Below, one piece after another: positions 61,473-64,000 of a stretch of DNA of 64,000 nt; position 1 is the stretch's first letter; every line of letters starts with the position of its first letter. Source of the DNA: [Clostridium] hylemonae DSM 15053 (GTDB taxonomy: Bacteria; Bacillota; Clostridia; Lachnospirales; Lachnospiraceae). Where the stretch lies: positions 2,542,001 through 2,606,000 of the forward strand of contig NZ_CP036524.1 in NCBI RefSeq assembly GCF_008281175.1, read 5' to 3'. Made by a program: the position numbers and the translations under genes. The notes below the pieces were generated by a model that was given only the letters and a program-made list of their open reading frames with translations, made no database searches and was not told where the DNA came from.

Positions 61473-62360
61473 TTGAATTCTCTAACTAACCCTATTCTGG
61501 CCACAAAGCTTCATTACATGCATTTCAATCCTGCCATGAGGAGGATTGCCGATATATTGATCACCGACACGCAAAGCCTGCTGAACTGTTCGATCGGTGA
61601 CATTGCAGAAAAAAGCAATGTCAGCGCCGCTTCTGTGACGCGTTTTGTTCAGATATTAGGTTATAAAAACTTCAAAGCATTCCGTCAGAGCCTGCAGGAA
61701 TACCTCCTCGCCGGCCAGGACCAGCTTTCTGTCACATCATCGGAGATCGCCATGTCTGAGTCATCCGCGCCGGAAAGTATATGCAATTATGTCATCCAAA
61801 GCGAAATAGAGATGTTGAGAGACACTTTATCCCTCATGGATTTTCCTACTATGGATAAAGTTGCAAAGAAAATCTGCAGCGCGCGGCATGTGATATTTAT
61901 TGGGGAAGGCCGTTCCTATATCGCGGCCCAGAGCGCCTGCAACCGTTTTGACCGTCTCGGCATCCTGTGCAGCTGCTACGGAGACCCCCACAGTATGCTG
62001 CCGGCCATCGGAATGGCGCAGCCGGAAGACCTCATAGTCGGCATCAGCAATTTCGGTCATTCAAGGCCTGTTGTAAACTGTATAAAATACGCCAGAGAAC
62101 ACGGTGTCCCGACTGTTGCCATTACAAGCTCTCAGGACTCTCCGCTTGCTCAGCAGGCAGAATCTCTGATCATCACCGGGTTTAACTACAACAATCTTGC
62201 AAACCAGGGCGAGATCATCTGCTACGAGCCCATGTCCGAGAACCTGCCGCAGTTTTCTCTCATTGACTGCCTTTACCTGATCGCCGGAAATTATCAGAGC
62301 AAAGAACGTGTCAACCGTTATTACGAATGCACCCGCCTGATCGAAGCAGAACGGATATAG
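61473..62360 (+). CDS. RpiR/MurR-family regulator with SIS domain
   Basis: 295 residues. N-terminal RpiR helix-turn-helix (about 15-75, CSIGDIAEKSNVSAASVTRF) and a C-terminal SIS domain (about 125-265, IFIGEGRSYIAAQSACNRF and GISNFGHSRPVVNCIKYAR), which senses phosphosugars. The start codon is TTG at 61473, placed 7 bases after GGAGG. Probably controls the glycyl radical operon and the aldolase in response to a sugar phosphate. Confidence 0.92.
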   Translation: MNSLTNPILATKLHYMHFNPAMRRIADILITDTQSLLNCSIGDIAEKSNVSAASVTRFVQILGYKNFKAFRQSLQEYLLAGQDQLSVTSSEIAMSESSAPESICNYVIQSEIEMLRDTLSLMDFPTMDKVAKKICSARHVIFIGEGRSYIAAQSACNRFDRLGILCSCYGDPHSMLPAIGMAQPEDLIVGISNFGHSRPVVNCIKYAREHGVPTVAITSSQDSPLAQQAESLIITGFNYNNLANQGEIICYEPMSENLPQFSLIDCLYLIAGNYQSKERVNRYYECTRLIEAERI

Positions 62361-62405
62361 CGGCCGTCTTTACACAGCGCGGGATAAAATTTTCATCGTT
62401 TCAGC

Positions 62406-62440
62406 AAAAACGGTTCTTCCTGAATGAAAGAACCGTTTTT
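62406..62440. terminator. Bidirectional terminator
   Basis: AAAAACGGTTCTT and AAGAACCGTTTTT, perfect 13-base stem with a 9-base loop, with T-runs on both strands; separates the convergent regulator and reductase genes. Confidence 0.92.
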
Positions 62441-62450
62441 CTAACATATA

Positions 62451-63389
62451 TCACATAATTGGGTAGCCTGCCGCCAAATATATCTCATACCAGTCCTCAT
62501 AGGACAGCTCTACGTCGCATGCCTTGCAGCACTCTTTAAAGCGCTCTGTCTTCGTCGTCCCGCAGACCACCTGCATATCCGCCGGGTGACGCAGGATCCA
62601 CGCCACTGCAATGGTCGTCTTCGACACGCCGTGACGCTCTGCCACCTTTTCCATCGCCGCATTTACTTTTTCATATTTCGGATTATCAATAAACACGCCG
62701 TCTATAAAACCATACTGGAACGGAGACCACGCCTGCAGCTGAATCTCTTTCAGCCTGCAGTAATTCAAGATTCCCCCGTCCCGGTCCACAGCATAAAAGT
62801 CATGATTGTTCGTGGCGACAGGCTGCACGCACATATCCGCATGCACAATGCTGAACTGCATCTGATTCACTTCGATCGGTACGCTGCAGTATTTCTGCAT
62901 CAGTTCTATACCAGTAGGGACCTCGTTGCTCACGCCAAAATGGAGCACTTTTCCGGATTCTTTCATGATCTCAAAGGCTTCTGCGATCTCCTCCGGTCTG
63001 AACAGAGGGTCCGACCGGTGCAGCAGAAAATAATCCAGATGGTCTGTCCCAAGCCTCTCAAGGGAGGCGTCCAGCGTCCTCAGCAGATGCTCTTTTGAAT
63101 AATTATGAAACGGACGTCCGTCCGGGTAAAATGTAATACCCCCTTTTGACTGCAGCACGATCTTGTCGCGCAGTCCCGGATATTTCCGGAAGGTCTTCCC
63201 GAGCAGCGACTCCACGCCGCCTTCCTTTTCCCCGTAACAATTCGCCGTATCCACAAAGTTTGTGCCATTTTCAATCGCGTTTTCCAGAAGGTTTTCAACC
63301 TCCGCCTCTTTCATTCCCTCGATCCGCATTGTTCCCAGTATAATTGAGGGCAATGCCTCTCTGCTTTTATTGGCCGATACTCTTTTCAT
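62451..63389 (-). CDS. Aldo/keto reductase
   Basis: 312-residue NAD(P)H-dependent carbonyl reductase of the YdhF-like type. Catalytic tetrad elements: Asp in NFVDTANCYG with Tyr, Lys in VLQSKGGITF and His in YFLLHRSDPL. The late cofactor-binding segment VVCGTTKTERFKECC is standard. Lies 33 bases downstream of a sugar ABC permease on the same strand, so it is probably in the transporter operon and may reduce an aldehyde or ketone made in the sugar pathway. Confidence 0.92.
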   Translation of the reverse strand: MKRVSANKSREALPSIILGTMRIEGMKEAEVENLLENAIENGTNFVDTANCYGEKEGGVESLLGKTFRKYPGLRDKIVLQSKGGITFYPDGRPFHNYSKEHLLRTLDASLERLGTDHLDYFLLHRSDPLFRPEEIAEAFEIMKESGKVLHFGVSNEVPTGIELMQKYCSVPIEVNQMQFSIVHADMCVQPVATNNHDFYAVDRDGGILNYCRLKEIQLQAWSPFQYGFIDGVFIDNPKYEKVNAAMEKVAERHGVSKTTIAVAWILRHPADMQVVCGTTKTERFKECCKACDVELSYEDWYEIYLAAGYPIM

Positions 63390-63422
63390 CCTCTGATCCT
63401 CCTCTTCTTTTTTATCTGTTCA

Positions 63423-64000
63423 TCAGTTTTTGACCGCCCCGGCCGTCATGCCTGCTATAAAGTATTTCTGGAAAAACAGGGCAATTACGATCACAGGGAG
63501 CGAACCAAGTATGCTCATGGCCATGATATCGTTCCACTCAAATGCGTACTGCCCCATCATGGAAGCTATTCCAATCGGAACCGTCCTTATCGCATTTGTC
63601 TTCGTCAGTGTAAGGGCATAAAGATATTCATTCCAACATTGGATAAATGTATACATCCCCACCGAGACCATTCCCGGAACGGACGACGGAACAAGCACTC
63701 TCCACAACGCCTTCCAGTGGGTTCCCCCGTCGATCAGCACCGCTTCATCCAGCTCTTTGGGCATCGTGTTCATGTAGCCTGTCATCATCAAAATCGCATA
63801 GGGCAAAGTAAATACGACATAAGTGAGCACAAGCGCAAGCTGGCTGTCATAGACTCCGAGCCTTACGATCAATATGAGATACGGAATCAGCAGCGTGATC
63901 GGCGGAACCGCCTGCACACTTATGATCACCGTATTGATGATCTTTTTTCCCGGGAACTCAAAACGGCTGAATCCATACGCCGCCAGCAGTGCAATGACCA
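63423..64000 (-). CDS. Carbohydrate ABC transporter permease (MalG/UgpE type), N-terminus beyond window
   Basis: 192 residues visible; open to the right edge. Several membrane helices and the EAA loop EAVLIDGGTHWKALWRVLVP, which contacts the ATPase, are diagnostic for CUT1 sugar importers. It is expected to be the second of two permease genes, followed here by the reductase. Substrate unknown, likely an oligosaccharide or polyol. The upstream permease and binding protein should lie just past position 64000. Confidence 0.92.
   Translation of the reverse strand, partial: VIALLAAYGFSRFEFPGKKIINTVIISVQAVPPITLLIPYLILIVRLGVYDSQLALVLTYVVFTLPYAILMMTGYMNTMPKELDEAVLIDGGTHWKALWRVLVPSSVPGMVSVGMYTFIQCWNEYLYALTLTKTNAIRTVPIGIASMMGQYAFEWNDIMAMSILGSLPVIVIALFFQKYFIAGMTAGAVKN

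Overview
The window looks like chromosomal DNA from an anaerobic, gut-type member of the Bacillota, most likely a Lachnospiraceae (Clostridium cluster XIVa) relative. This rests on gene content: a sensory-type [FeFe]-hydrogenase, an oxygen-sensitive glycyl radical enzyme with its activase, a tryptophan T-box leader, DUF1846, TrpB2, and strong sigma-A promoters with AGGAGG ribosome sites. I cannot run a search, so the species is not assigned. I saw no rRNA, tRNA, CRISPR array, insertion sequence or prophage.

Layout. 1-2.1 kb: a GH13 oligo-1,6-glucosidase running off the left edge, divergent from a LacI regulator, with two LacI-type operators between. 2.1-8.3 kb: ftsH, DUF1846, pyrG and a DUF1275 membrane protein. 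8.3-17.1 kb: a leftward run of sbcC, sbcD, proC, a pentapeptide protein, DUF5131, a two-gene ABC transporter and a membrane protein. 17.1-17.5 kb: a small gene interrupted by one in-frame TGA that I read as selenocysteine. 17.6-22.9 kb: leuS, a small P-loop protein, a CapA-like protein and an auxin-efflux-type carrier. 22.9-27.4 kb: a large membrane protein of unknown function, then trkA-trkH, with trkH broken by a frameshift in an A7 tract. 27.5-32.3 kb: an EF-G paralogue, tyrA and aroA. 32.3-37.3 kb: an ECF sigma/anti-sigma pair and a three-gene sensory hydrogenase operon (2Fe-2S protein, hydrogenase-PAS, SpoIIE-type phosphatase). 37.4-41.4 kb: barstar and barnase homologues, rarA, and trpB2 behind a Trp T-box. 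41.4-53.7 kb: VanY-type peptidase, two two-component systems, two ABC transporters, LytTR/DUF3021, and a MerR-TipAS regulator. 53.8-57.2 kb: UbiB-type kinase, phasin-like protein, YjbR and a PAP2-DgkA fusion. 57.3-64 kb: a sugar island with a class II aldolase, a glycyl radical enzyme and activase, an RpiR regulator, an aldo/keto reductase and a sugar ABC permease cut by the right edge.

Most interesting are the glycyl radical sugar island, whose enzyme has a Cys-Trp-Glu active-site signature and an unusual RVWGWSGYF radical motif, and the hidden selenoprotein candidate. Also notable are a shared response-regulator motif in front of both a regulator gene and its likely ABC target, mirror-image promoter regions between barnase and rarA, a phosphatase-kinase fusion in lipid-carrier metabolism, and a family of nested-palindrome hairpins at convergent gene ends.
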